Shown: positions 1-10,244 of the stretch, in pieces
How the letters are laid out: the number at the start of each line of letters is the position of its first letter
Position numbering within the stretch: the stretch's first letter is position 1
Origin: Amoeboaphelidium occidentale
Lineage: Eukaryota > Aphelidiomycota > Aphelidea
Reading direction: 5' to 3'
Length of the DNA: 64,000 nt
NCBI GenBank assembly: GCA_023515795.1
Contig: JALGPX010000009.1
Location: 15,246-79,245, forward strand
Notes under the pieces: generated by a model
Databases searched by the model: none
Told to the model about the DNA's origin: nothing
Seen by the model: only the letters and a program-made list of their open reading frames with translations
Translations under genes and position numbers: made by a program

Positions 1-629
1 TTTTTGACAAGACCCTCATATAAATAAGCATCACCTTTATACTCCTCGCTCTCCAATACCAATCGATAACTTCCATCGTCATTCTTCACCATTTCATCGT
101 GCAACAGTCGATTGACCCGCCTATTCATTTCAATCATCTTAATCCACTCATCTTCGGTATTGGAGTCTTTGATTTGGTCTGCATCCACTTTACCTGCTGC
201 CCTCTTTCTGAAATAATCACGCACTTGATAGCTGTTTCTTAATTCAGCCGCTTTAATCACATCGCCGAATGTCGGAGAGTCTTCAATTTCAACTGGAAAA
301 CCGAATTGTTCCCACATTCTTTTCGCAATAGTGGACAGAAACAGCCTCTCGTCCTTGATGGCCGTGTCTTTCTTGTACTTTTTGCGCGTAGAATCGGCTT
401 TCCTCACTGAATGATCATTCGTTGAAAGAATGATTTGGACGTAATCCCGCCTTCTTTCCTTCAATTCAGCAAGCTTTTCCTTCAACAGCCCCCATTCGCC
501 CTTTTCTGCTTCGGTTGGTTTAGGAGCAGCCCAGGCGCGGTTCTTCTTGGCCAAAGTCTTGTATTCTTCGCTGTTTTCTAATGCCTTGATTTCTTGCTCA
601 ACAGCGTCGAGTTTGCGGTCGTAATCCAT
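1..629 (-). CDS. Hypothetical charged protein, 3' part cut by window edge
   Basis: An open frame runs on the minus strand from the ATG at 629 to the window edge (about 209 codons, no stop). The N-terminal third is rich in K, E and R with heptad-like spacing (MDYDRKLDAVEQEIKALENS), suggesting a coiled coil. The rest is mixed and charged with no signal peptide or membrane segment. I do not recognise a family. Its position next to a decayed transposon integrase suggests an accessory region, possibly a multigene-family member. The start is the first ATG after an upstream in-frame stop and is plausible but unproven. Confidence 0.5.
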   Translation of the reverse strand, partial: MDYDRKLDAVEQEIKALENSEEYKTLAKKNRAWAAPKPTEAEKGEWGLLKEKLAELKERRRDYVQIILSTNDHSVRKADSTRKKYKKDTAIKDERLFLSTIAKRMWEQFGFPVEIEDSPTFGDVIKAAELRNSYQVRDYFRKRAAGKVDADQIKDSNTEDEWIKMIEMNRRVNRLLHDEMVKNDDGSYRLVLESEEYKGDAYLYEGLVK

Positions 630-679
630 TTGAAGATTCGACAAAAAGGGGAAAAATTATTTTCTTGAACAAACTGGAA

Positions 680-1113
680 ATGGAGAAGGAAGAATTTATC
701 ACTGCCAATAAGGATGCTATTAATGCTTATCAACAAAGTAATAGTTGGCGCAACAACATGGAAGCCATGAGTAAGCTGTGCGAAAGAGCTCCGACTGGCA
801 ACGAAGTGATTCGCACATACAGGGTATTTGGCTTGCACTCAGCCCCAACTGATGAATCGTTGCCTTGGCCAGATGGACAGAAAACGCATCCACCACCGGG
901 ACTCGTGAAGCAGCTGATTTACTTTATATACGCCCTCCGAACGGCTCAGTTGCCGTAACAGCCCGATTTGTTGGTCTTTGGGAAATCAAAGTTCCGAAGG
1001 AGAACCGCCGTACTGTTTTACCGCCATTTAATAATGAGCAAGAAGTATTTATTCAAACTGCTAATTGCGAGTGTCGTTTACTTGATTGGAAGAAAACTAA
1101 ATTGAATTCTTGA
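680..1113 (+). pseudogene. Possible frame-disrupted small gene, unknown
   Basis: Two overlapping plus-strand frames look partly coding: one from the ATG at 680 to about 900, the other from about 865 to the stop at 1113. The second carries a plausible C-terminal segment (RFVGLWEIKVPKENRR). Joining them needs a one-base shift near 890-910. I tested GT-AG introns of 29-60 nt and found none giving the right phase, so a frameshift or sequencing error is more likely. No family is recognised, and it may be spurious. Confidence 0.2.
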
Positions 1114-1123
1114 CAGAAGACTT

Positions 1124-2060
1124 TCACAAAATAAATAACTTTCTTAATCTTTTACTTTGTCTTCTATCAGGCTCAATACCTTCGCGTTCTTGAATGCGTT
1201 TATCTGCTCGGTAAATATCAAGTTGCTTTTGCCTCAATGAGTTATCAATGTCTTGACTTAACGGGGATACCTTCAGCACTTCAAACAAATTGAACTTTTG
1301 ATGTTTGCCTTCTACATGAACACTATTCAACCCCACTTCTTCGACAATGTAAACTTTCAAAGTGAATCTCTGTCCTTCTTTTTCAAATGCACCTCGTTTA
1401 TTCAATAATCTTACAAAGTCACCTCGTTTGATTACAGTATTCGTGACGCGATTGTTATGATCAATGCTCTTCCTTATCAGTTCAGCTTCATCATACATTT
1501 CTAGCTGCTCTGGTATCTTTGAGATACTACTATGAAACGATGAGTTGTAGTTTTGCACAAAGTCTTGCAACTTATCAATCCACCTATTTGTGTTCTTAAT
1601 TGTTAAATGCTTCTCAATCATTAGTTTTATTGAGCGATTGAATCTCTCTGCTACTCCTAGACACTTCTTATCATCCTTCTCACAATACTGTGATGTTATG
1701 TTGTGCTCATTCATCCAGTTTGTGATGCGATTGTTTTGAAACTCTTTACCATTATCCGTCTGCAGATCTTTCAATGGGCGTCCATCATTGATTGATTGCT
1801 GGCGTATTTTGTCCAATGCATTCAGTACTGTATCCTAAGTCTTGTCTTTCAGGGTCGCGACATATGCATACTTTGTATTCACATTAATCACTACTAGCAA
1901 GATGTGATAATTGGAGTTTTGTCTCTGATATCGCGTCAGGAAGGTTAAATCAGCCTGGTAGTTGAAGGAAGATCGTTGGCTTTGATCTGTTTGGAAGAGT
2001 TGGGTCGTGAGATCGCGTCTGAAATGGTCTGGATTGGGAAAGAGGCTGACATGCCTGTTT
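1124..2060 (-). pseudogene. Decayed DDE integrase of a mobile element
   Basis: The minus strand encodes a retroviral-type integrase core: a YQAD segment (first catalytic Asp), a VVINVNTKYAY strand, LQTDNGKEF (second Asp with the G.EF context), and VAERFNRS containing the catalytic Glu. A small C-terminal domain follows (GDFVRLLNKRGAFEKEG), of the kind seen in Polinton/Maverick and Ty3-type integrases. An in-frame TAG lies about 15 codons upstream of the open frame's first Met (near 1834), so the gene is broken; the preserved frame is 1124-1816. No reverse transcriptase, protease or terminal repeat is visible, so the element class is unresolved. It is best read as a relic fragment. Confidence 0.7.
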
Positions 2061-2364
2061 CAAGTGGCTTTCGTGAAGATAGCACTCAGCCTCACCCTTC
2101 AAAGGTAAGTGATCAGGACTAGTCTTTTTGGAATAGTGAGATTCCTCTTGACTTGTTGCCTTTGTGAAGTTAACGTTAGTAAGTGAAGACTAACTGAATA
2201 GACTCCTACCACAACAACCGTTACGAACTCAGTTTTAAATCTTTGTTGCAAGAGCGTGCGGCTAGAAAATCTTTTATATCCTGTGATACTATTCGTTGAA
2301 ACATCGTTGAGCAACACAATGATTGGAGTCACGCGGTTTCCTTTTTTGTTTCAGTGAAATCAAG

Positions 2365-2783
2365 ATGAACGACGAACAAAGAATCGCAAATAACGCCCGC
2401 TTCAGTTTCACTTAAGCCCAGTTGGCGGAAGTTGTTCAGGAGTATAAAGAACATCAGAACATGCTGGAGCCATTCTTGGGCCGTGTAGATTTGTCCGATG
2501 GTGAGAAGGAAGCGATTGCCCGCATCGAAACTTTGATGGCTCAGTTGGCACAGAGGGAAACATATTTGAGGAAGGAACAGTTGGCTTTGATCCAGAAAGG
2601 TAAAGTATGCTTAGCTTGACCGAACAAAACTGATGCTTAGGACAGATTCAAAAGAAGAAGCAGAAGCGGATACAGAAGGAAAGTGTCGATGCTAGGGGCT
2701 TGTTGTCGTTTTTGATAATTGGCAGCTCCTCCTCTTTATACAAGTCGTCCAGAGCGCCCAGCAGTCAAAAGAAACTTGAGTGA
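2365..2783 (+). pseudogene. Small K/Q-rich ORF with in-frame TAA and a candidate intron
   Basis: From the ATG at 2365 the frame reads 16 codons, meets TAA at 2413-2415, then continues in the same frame as a helical segment (EYKEHQNMLEPFLGRVD). Removing a GT-AG intron at 2600-2640 (41 nt, GTAAAG...CTGATGCTTAG) fuses it to a lysine-rich tail ending at TGA 2781-2783. A coding-like stretch with an internal stop suggests a recent pseudogene or a base error. Alternatively the start lies downstream of the TAA. No family recognised. Confidence 0.25.
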
Positions 2784-3309
2784 TATTGAGACTGTGTGAA
2801 ACTTGTGGAATAGTGTTTCTAGATAACCGTTTGAATACGTGAGATAAAACTTCAAATTAGTTTCAGAAAGATTTATGTGAATGCAATGCCCGATGGAATC
2901 TTTTAAGAGGACAGAGGGTGTAAGGAACTCAATTTCAGTTTTAACAATATCGCTCTCTTTTTGTTGCGACAAGACTATTGCTGCGCTCAGCTTTCATAAA
3001 TTAAAACGATACCAGATATTCTCAGGATGAACTGATAAAATCTTAGAAGGGACACTTAAAGGCTTTTTTGTGCGATATCTTTGCTTTGTTACAATGTAGA
3101 TTCTTCACCTCATTGCAACTCTATTAATGACAATATATCTCCGTATGAATTCACCTATAAAAACGTCCATTGGGCTTCGCGTAGCAATGAAGAGCTCATT
3201 CAATGCGTTCTGAAGGGCCTGCCGCTAGTGCTGCCGGTCTTAATGAATAAAATTATGAAAAATTTGGGTTTCTTTTGATAATTGCGAACCGCATCTATTA
3301 TTATAAAAA
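2784..3309. other. Intergenic stretch, no gene seen
   Basis: Only short antisense or unsupported frames occur here (for example 2736-2972 minus and 3081-3278 plus), without recognisable motifs. The last ~60 bp before 3310 are AT-rich and presumably hold the promoter of the downstream ribosomal-protein gene. Confidence 0.5.
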
Positions 3310-3810
3310 ATGTCTGCGTTGAATACTGAGTTGATATCTTTAGCAAAGAAATTCACAAAGAAGGGACAGGACTGTATTATGGGCTGGAGGATGCAGAGGC
3401 TCAGGAGGTTTAATCGTCTGATGCCTCCTCTGAGTGTTGGCGATGTTGTTCGCGTTACTAGAGGCCCATGGAAAGGCAAAGAGGGCGAAGTTCTGAATGA
3501 TGACCGCGATCGCCAGTTGGTGCTCGTTAAGGGTGTCAATAATCAACCTGCACAAGTTTTACAGGGCGGCGTATCTGGTCATGCCGAAGCTATCGTAGAG
3601 CAGCCAATACCGCGCAAATACGTGGAGAAATTATTGGATGTTGCCAAGAAGGAACGCTTAAAGTTCAGGAAGCTCAAGAAGGATCCATCCACAACGGTGA
3701 ATCTTCCCCGTAACACAACCCTACGTGGTATCGCATTACAAACAACTTTTGATATCAACGCTTTGGCTGATCCGTTTGAACCACCGTTTCCGCCTGAGCT
3801 GCGTCGTTAG
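3310..3810 (+). CDS. Mitochondrial large-subunit ribosomal protein uL24
   Basis: A 166-residue protein with a KOW motif at about residues 40-70 (VGDVVRVTRGPWKGKEGEV), followed by a strand and VKGVN, the signature of the uL24 family. uL24 binds 23S-type rRNA during early large-subunit assembly. The extensions on both sides of the KOW core and the absence of cytosolic uL24/eL26 features fit the mitochondrial form (yeast Mrpl40 type). The basic N-terminus (GWRMQRLRRFNRLM) could serve in import. The gene is intronless. An AATAAA-like sequence (aaaaataaacc) lies just after the stop and only about 40 bp separate it from the next ATG. Family assignment is firm; the organelle assignment is inferred. 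Confidence 0.8.
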   Translation: MSALNTELISLAKKFTKKGQDCIMGWRMQRLRRFNRLMPPLSVGDVVRVTRGPWKGKEGEVLNDDRDRQLVLVKGVNNQPAQVLQGGVSGHAEAIVEQPIPRKYVEKLLDVAKKERLKFRKLKKDPSTTVNLPRNTTLRGIALQTTFDINALADPFEPPFPPELRR

Positions 3811-3851
3811 TTTCTAAAACACAAAAATAAACCGGTCTTCTTATTCGATAA

Positions 3852-5180
3852 ATGTTTGGCAGGATACCACTACAGTTCTATTTAGAACTTCTTATTGTAT
3901 CATTTTATGTGTGGTTCCTACTGATCACTTCATCATTTGTCATGGTATCACTGTATGATGACTTTTATGGATTATTCCGCCACATAGAATCCCTTAGTGT
4001 GGACAAGCCAAAGGCTGCGATATGTTACTTTATGGACTTCACAAAGATACGGCCTCTAAAGCAATCCTTGATGCTTCTGGATAAGAACTTTAATGATTTC
4101 TATCAATACCCTGTGTACTTGTTTTACGATCCACTCCAACCATTTGATATAAAAGTATTCGATATAGTACGGAAATCTACGAGGTCTCAAGTGCAATTCT
4201 ATGCCGTGCCTGACTACAGAGCAGTGGAATTCAATACTAACCTTGTGCCAAAAGATGTGGAACTGAGTTGTGACGATCAACGATATCACACTATTGCAAC
4301 AGCTCGTCTCACAGAGTTTTGGTACAGGAAATTCTTCAACAATCCCTCCGTACAAGACTTAGAATACTTTATGCGGCTCGATACATATTCTGCATTCATG
4401 ACACCGGTAAAGTATGACATGTTACGGTGGATGAAGGCAAAGAATATTAGTTATGCATTCAGAGAATATACGTATGAAGGAAATTGTTTTAAGGAAGGGC
4501 TTTTGGGTCATTTTTCTATTTATGCGCTGAGCCATGATATTTACGGAGGATATCTTGCTGCTTATGCTCGACAAAGATCTGTAAATGATAGAATCGTAAA
4601 GTACAATTATCGTAACGATCAGTATTCATTAAGAAAAGTTGCATCTATGGAGCTCAACGGATGGATGTATAATACAGGTATTGAAATGTCTAAATTGTCA
4701 CTCTGGACAACCGAGAAGTATCGCGATCTAAGTACAAGTGTCAGTGTTATGGGATACGCATATGATCGAGGATGGACTCTCGAAGCTCTGCGCACACTGA
4801 GCTTATCATTAATAAGAGACTTTACAAGCAATTATTTCATTTATCAGTTTACGGATTTCGTTTCTATTCAAGGCAAGTTCATAAAGAACAATTACATGTT
4901 TCAGGTGATTATTGCGATAGTAAGCTCAAGTCTGATATCTTTGGTATTTATGATATTCTATACTTTAGCTCGGCTGAACTTAATTCATAATGTTGTTATT
5001 TATCCCTATACTGAGAATGGTGTCTTGATATTTCGAGACAATTCTACCAAATGGGGCAGAATGACGACTAGAACAATGACAGTTTTGATCATATCAGGAG
5101 GCTACTATTTAATACTACTGGTTCTTTCATTTATATACACGTTTCAAGTATCTTCAATGCGGTCTGGAACCACTAAATAG
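3852..5180 (+). CDS. GT15-type alpha-mannosyltransferase-like membrane protein
   Basis: 442 residues. An N-terminal hydrophobic anchor (about 8-30) precedes a lumenal-type domain resembling the fungal KRE2/KTR (GT15) family: YFMRLDTYSAF corresponds to the family YYWRVEPD region, and the later YAYDRGWTLEALRTLSLS corresponds to the conserved RWGDAP...H region near the active site. GT15 enzymes add alpha-1,2-mannose to protein- or lipid-linked glycans in the Golgi. Two further membrane segments sit near the C-terminus (about 352-376 and 412-434), which is unusual because GT15 enzymes are normally single-pass type II proteins. The acidic DxE-type metal site is degenerate here, so catalytic activity is uncertain. 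It ends 11 bp before the next ATG. Confidence 0.55.
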   Translation: MFGRIPLQFYLELLIVSFYVWFLLITSSFVMVSLYDDFYGLFRHIESLSVDKPKAAICYFMDFTKIRPLKQSLMLLDKNFNDFYQYPVYLFYDPLQPFDIKVFDIVRKSTRSQVQFYAVPDYRAVEFNTNLVPKDVELSCDDQRYHTIATARLTEFWYRKFFNNPSVQDLEYFMRLDTYSAFMTPVKYDMLRWMKAKNISYAFREYTYEGNCFKEGLLGHFSIYALSHDIYGGYLAAYARQRSVNDRIVKYNYRNDQYSLRKVASMELNGWMYNTGIEMSKLSLWTTEKYRDLSTSVSVMGYAYDRGWTLEALRTLSLSLIRDFTSNYFIYQFTDFVSIQGKFIKNNYMFQVIIAIVSSSLISLVFMIFYTLARLNLIHNVVIYPYTENGVLIFRDNSTKWGRMTTRTMTVLIISGGYYLILLVLSFIYTFQVSSMRSGTTK

Positions 5181-5191
5181 ACTTTGCGTTT

Positions 5192-6490
5192 ATGTTTTTT
5201 TCTAAAGTTGATATGCCTGCCCAAATCGTTGGAGCATTGAAGTGTCAAACAGATTCTTATCTCCGATCTTTAGAGACAGAATGTTTGGAGTGCAAAGATG
5301 TTGGTAATGGAAAGTATGAAGTCGTGTTGGCAGATACCGTGTTATTCCCGACTGGAGGAGGTCAATTGAACGATACCGGAAACATAAATGGTGTGATAAA
5401 CGTGCTAGATGTGAAACGTAGAGATTTGGTACCTGTACATGTTGTCGATGAAGAAGTACAGGTTGGTTCGAAAGTCCTGGTTGAGGTCAATTGGGAGCGA
5501 AGATTTGATGCAATGCAGCAACACTCTGGTCAGCATTTACTAAGTGCAAGGGCTGATAAATTACTCAATTGGAAAACTGTCGGCTGGTCTTTTGGTGACG
5601 CGTGGTGTACCGTTGAATTGGACTGTAATGGAAAGCAACCAAGCCCAGAGGATATCACAACATTGCAAGTTGATATTCAACGCATCATTGACGAGGGCAT
5701 CAAGTTCTCTGTTTTAGACAAGTCCAAGTATGATCAGTTGAGTTCTAAAGAGAGCGAGAGAGTTAAGGAACTTGATGTCGATGGTATCAGCGCGAAGGCT
5801 GTTGGTTCTCTGCGATGGATACATATTGATTCAATTGATTTAAACGCTTGTTGTGGAACGCATGTAAATAATTCTACAGACTTAAAGACAGTTGTGCTGA
5901 GTCCTGTTACTGAGAAAGTAAGAGGAAAGAATTATAGATTGTCATTCCGCTTTGGTGACAGAGCACGACGGTATTTGCTAGAACAATTTCTAACTAACGT
6001 TGAAATCGCGAAAAGTCTCAAGTGTAAACAGCAGGATATTGTGGAAATGGTAAATCGTCTTCAGGTGCAGCTCAAAGATGTCATGAAACAATCGTCTTCT
6101 TTTGGTAAATCGCTGATACCGTATCTTTCTGCTGACCTTGCGAAACAAGCAGAACTCTCAAACAATAAGATTCTAGCATATGCAGACTTCGAAATACAAG
6201 ATAATCAGTGGATTAATTCGTTTGTATTCGATTTGGCTACGAAATTTGAGCCAACAGGAGAATTCTGTCTACTTTTAGCTCTTGGCTCTAATCCAGTTTC
6301 AGTTTTCATTCTAGGTAACTCTGAGAAAGTACAGAGTCTATCAGAACACATAACATCTTGTTATGAAGACATCAAAGGTGGATATCAACCAAAATTGAAA
6401 AGATGGCAAGGTAAAATTAAGGGAAGCGAAACCAGTTGGTTTTCAAAAGTCGTAAAAGAGAAGAATATTTCTGTGTTCAAACAGCAATAA
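5192..6490 (+). CDS. Alanyl-tRNA editing protein (AARSD1/AlaX-type)
   Basis: 432 residues, or 425 if translation starts at the second ATG (5213). It matches stand-alone alanyl-tRNA-editing proteins, which hydrolyse Ser mischarged on tRNA-Ala. Visible motifs: LADTVLFPTGGGQ with the GG-containing loop, NWERRFDAMQQHSGQHLLSA supplying the HxxxH zinc ligands, and CCGTHVNN supplying the Cys/His ligands. The C-terminal half matches the AARSD1 extension and ends in a lysine-rich tail. The alanyl-tRNA synthetase catalytic domain is absent. The gene is intronless and ends 6 bp from the convergent UNC-45 stop codon, so the two 3' UTRs must overlap. Confidence 0.9.
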   Translation: MFFSKVDMPAQIVGALKCQTDSYLRSLETECLECKDVGNGKYEVVLADTVLFPTGGGQLNDTGNINGVINVLDVKRRDLVPVHVVDEEVQVGSKVLVEVNWERRFDAMQQHSGQHLLSARADKLLNWKTVGWSFGDAWCTVELDCNGKQPSPEDITTLQVDIQRIIDEGIKFSVLDKSKYDQLSSKESERVKELDVDGISAKAVGSLRWIHIDSIDLNACCGTHVNNSTDLKTVVLSPVTEKVRGKNYRLSFRFGDRARRYLLEQFLTNVEIAKSLKCKQQDIVEMVNRLQVQLKDVMKQSSSFGKSLIPYLSADLAKQAELSNNKILAYADFEIQDNQWINSFVFDLATKFEPTGEFCLLLALGSNPVSVFILGNSEKVQSLSEHITSCYEDIKGGYQPKLKRWQGKIKGSETSWFSKVVKEKNISVFKQQ

Positions 6491-6496
6491 AAGAAT

Positions 6497-9218
6497 TTAA
6501 TTGAAAGTCAGCAACACCGCAACAGCACTTGATTGCACGTTAGGATTATCGCTCTTTGACAAGGCAGAGATACGCTTCTTGAATTCAGAAAACTCAGCAA
6601 CGAGTTTTGGAATAAAATCTTTGTTATCCTCTAGAAGAGCTCTCAAAATTTCCAAAACTCGCCATTGTATTTCCCATTTTTCTTCTTTCAACAAACTTGT
6701 AATGATTCTCGGGGAAATATCCAACTCATAAACAAGAGTTCTTGAATCCGGAGCGGCATTAACTAAAATTGCAAGAGCACCGCTTGCTGCAATTCTTGTT
6801 CCGAACTCGTCAGCATCACACAAAGCGGCAAGTAACTTGATCCAGTTCGCAGATTTTGAGACTACTTCAGCACAAGGCCTAACAGAGACTAAGTTGCACA
6901 TCAATTCTACACCAGCTTGTTGAACTTTCTTGTTATCAGAGAAAATTGCTCCTTGTATTAAGGAAAGACTCTTTTTTTCTGATAATTGTCTAGTAATAGT
7001 CTCTCCGTTATGATCTCTCATACTTGCCAAATTTGTTAAAGCCATCAAGGACTCAAACTGGTACAACTCGTTAGATGTTTCTAACATATACAAAAAGGGA
7101 CGGACAAGCTGCGATGCAGTGTTTGTGAAAGCAATGTGTGGATCCTGTGTAATTGCAATCTTTGCCAGCGATTGAGCAGCAAGCAGAACATGCTTTGGAT
7201 ACTTTTCATCTGGATCACCTCTAAAATCTTCTAATCTTTTCAAATCTTCGATTTTAGTCAAGTTAAGTAATGCCCTGACAGCACCACCTTGAAGCATTTT
7301 GCCTCTAAGATGTGTCTGTTTGGCACATGCGAGATAAACATGTGAAACATGCAACTTCATTTCATCGCCTGATGCATTCTTGCACAGATTAAACAAAGCG
7401 CCCAAGACTCCAGCTGAGACAAGCTTCTGGACTCTTTTCTCTACCGCTTCATCATTGTTTCTCGGATCATCTACTTCTTTCATGGCTTCTTTTGCAAACT
7501 CACGAATTTTTTGGATCTGCTTTTGTTCTTCAGTCAGTCTTGGTTTATACGAGGTCAACTGATCAAGTATCAACGCAATACCATATAATTCAGTACCCTG
7601 AGATGATTTTGTTAATGCAAAGATCTTCGAAAGAAACTCCGATGATGCTATGATTAGCTCTTTTACACCAGGATTCACACAAAGCAAAGCTAGTCCTTCA
7701 ATAGCAGTTGAATTGTTGGTTTCTGTAATGATCTGTCTCATATACATATCTGCTATTCTTACTTTATCAGCTTCTGTTGAGCTATGATTTGGTTGAGGAT
7801 TCTGGCCTGCTTGCTGCATTAAAGGGTCAGGCTTCGCTGTTGTTTCAATCTTGGTTTCCACAATGAGAGCAAGATTCTTCAACACATCATTCACCTTATT
7901 ACCCCCAGCACTTCCTCTGGCAACATCTTCTACATACTCCATACATTCTACGCTGTTACTAACTAAAGATCGAGAATCTTTGTCAGCACAAGCATTAGAC
8001 AATAGTTCCAATGTAACCTGCTGAATATAATCTGGCTCAAACTCCAAGCAATCCATGATTTCGTGAATGAACCCAGATTTAGAAAAGATCTCTTTTCCAA
8101 GAGGAACATGGACTTGCATAACACAGTTAACAATATTCAAAGCGGTAAGCTTCTTGTTTTTAGAGAACAACTCTGTAAATAGAGAACCTATTATAATCCC
8201 TAAATTCTTAACTGCTTCGTCTTCCATTTTAACATCAGGAAAACTCTGCAATGAAGACTTTAATTGAACTAATAGCATGACCAGCATAGCATTTCCTCCA
8301 ACATCAAACGCTTCGACGAGCAACTTCTTCAACACATTCTGTTCAATAATGAACTTATCCAATAAAAAACAGTTGGGAAATACTTGAAGAATTGACTTAA
8401 AAAACAAAGTCTTGCTTGCCTTACTATCAAGAGCTGTCAAGACATGACCGACAGAGTTGACTATTTCAGCATACACTGGTTCAAATCCTTTCTTCTCTGA
8501 GCTATCACGTTCCAAAGATGCCAGCTTCTTTACAACAGATACCATAAAGTCGAATAACAAACGGCACAAGTCTTCCTCAGACTGCCAAGCAAGCAAGGTT
8601 CCAATTTCTTTTGATGAAACAACTCTGAAGGTCGGTTCCAGTTGAGCTAATTCACTTGCCGCATCGACTAATTGAGCCAATAATCTTAGAAGGCCTCTTA
8701 GCAAGAATGGTCTCTTCTTATCAGCAACAAAGCGAGACTTCTGCGCTTGTTGTCGCAACAAACCACAACAAATATGAACCATATTCTCTTTGATCAACAC
8801 TTTACGGTAATCCTCTGAGGATGCACTAATCTTGACGATACGTTCCAAAGCGACAATGACCAACTCAGTAATTTCCATTGAAGAAGAACCGTCGCCATTG
8901 AATTTTCCCAATTCCTTCTCCAGTAGCTCTCTAAAGTTCTTTGGCACAGACAAATCCTCAACAATTTTGCTTCTTGCGAGCTGCTGTTGCATAACTTCCT
9001 GAGCCAGAGCGTTCAGCTGAACATTTTTGGGCTCCAAAGCCAACGCCTTTTTAATATCAGCAAAAGCTTCTTCGTACTTTTCCTGCGCCAAATACAATTT
9101 AGACCTTTCTATAAGTAACTGGACGTTTCCGGGTTCTTTTGAAATCCCTAAGTGTAAGTTCAGACTGTCGGTGGAAGTTACGGTCGGTCAAAGCGGAAAG
9201 CTCAGAAGTTGCCATCAT
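6497..9218 (-). CDS. UCS-domain myosin chaperone (UNC-45/She4-like)
   Basis: Spliced CDS is complement(6497..9147, 9182..9218), 895 residues. A 34-nt intron (9148-9181, GTAACT...CTTAG) separates a 13-codon first exon (ATG 9218 or 9215) from the rest; without it the N-terminal TPR helices are lost. The protein has a short N-terminal TPR part (LLIERSKLYLAQEKYEEAF) and then a long array of ARM/HEAT-like helices through to the C-terminus, including the UCS domain. UCS proteins fold and stabilise myosin heads, with the TPR part docking Hsp90. The C-terminal helices (WEIQWRVLEILRALLEDN) match the family. It shares a 131-bp upstream region with the divergent 7-TM gene. Confidence 0.85.
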
Positions 9219-9349
9219 ATTGTCGCAATAGAAATAAAAAATTTCCGGTTATGAAACAGACATGATATCTTTTGAAATATTAAATATCTTGTGTTTCGCA
9301 TGGACCAAATTTTCATTTTCTAAGCCCCGTCTATTTTTAGACTTCTCTG
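9219..9349. promoter_or_regulatory. Shared upstream region of UNC-45-like and 7-TM genes
   Basis: 131 bp separate the two divergent ATGs (9218 minus, 9350 plus). It is AT-rich with no clear TATA box and presumably works as a bidirectional promoter. Inferred from spacing only. Confidence 0.45.
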
Positions 9350-10192
9350 ATGTCTGGTACTTCAATATCAATCCCGCTGGTCTTGATAGACTCTGCGTCT
9401 CTGAGCATATCTTTATTCGGCTTAGCTCTGGCTGTGAGAACATACAAGGAGACTCCAGGTCAGTTCTATCTATGGTTCCTAGTGCTCGCGATCGCATGGG
9501 TTTTCGGTTACACCTGCTTCGTACTTGCCGATTTCCTAGATCCAAGTGATTTTATAAAGCAGACGGGCAAACCGGTATTCGAGATAACTGGAGAGACCAT
9601 CTTTGCTTTGTTCAGTAGTGTCTACATTGCTTTGGTGTTACAGAGATTTCGCGTGTTTGATAACTTGTTACAATATCCAAAACAGCTCTTGCCGATATTG
9701 ATGGTGCTTTACATCAGTTTGGCTGGTGTGTATATTGCAGCTGTGATATTGGTTCCGCAAGATCCAGAGGGCGTCAAAGGTTTACGATGGAGTGCCCATT
9801 TTGCGTTCTATGGTTATGCTGGTTTGCTTGAGATCATCGTCGCAATCATTTCACTATGGATAATTGGCAGAGTCAAAACAAGATTAGCTAATATGACTCT
9901 GTCACGGAAGAAGAACGATGGTCCTGGTATTTTTGAATTGATAGCACGAGTAGGTTATGCAATTGCAGGACAATTGGCCTGTTTCCTTGTAGCCTTTATT
10001 GCTGTATTGTTTCTAGAAGCAAGGCTATCATATTCTATAAGAGCATTAGCGGCTGTTGTCTTGCTTCAATTTTCCAGATTATACTTCAAGTACATAATCA
10101 ATGTGGTGCAATTCGATTCAACGCAAACTAACCAACAATCAACCTCTAGGCATCAATCTTCCAAGAAGGAGAGCACAAGCGTCAACGCATAA
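9350..10192 (+). CDS. Seven-pass membrane protein of unknown function
   Basis: 280 residues with about seven hydrophobic segments (roughly 8-28, 37-60, 80-100, 111-135, 150-174, 196-220, 225-245), short loops and a hydrophilic Ser/Gln-rich tail (about 255-280). The loop after segment 5 is basic (GRVKTRLANMTLSRKK), consistent with a cytosolic face. There is no cleavable signal peptide and no catalytic motif. Topology resembles small fungal 7-TM receptors or lipid-translocating exporters, but I cannot match a family. It is intronless and lies between UNC-45 and Cym1. Confidence 0.75.
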   Translation: MSGTSISIPLVLIDSASLSISLFGLALAVRTYKETPGQFYLWFLVLAIAWVFGYTCFVLADFLDPSDFIKQTGKPVFEITGETIFALFSSVYIALVLQRFRVFDNLLQYPKQLLPILMVLYISLAGVYIAAVILVPQDPEGVKGLRWSAHFAFYGYAGLLEIIVAIISLWIIGRVKTRLANMTLSRKKNDGPGIFELIARVGYAIAGQLACFLVAFIAVLFLEARLSYSIRALAAVVLLQFSRLYFKYIINVVQFDSTQTNQQSTSRHQSSKKESTSVNA

Positions 10193-10244
10193 AGAGATCA
10201 ATAAAGTCCAGATTCTATTTTAAAAGAAACTTTCCATTTAATCA

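Noticed and set aside
2041..2120. Plus-strand exon with a GTAAGT donor at ~2106
   Set aside because: No matching acceptor/partner exon; the region reads better as the minus-strand integrase N-terminus.
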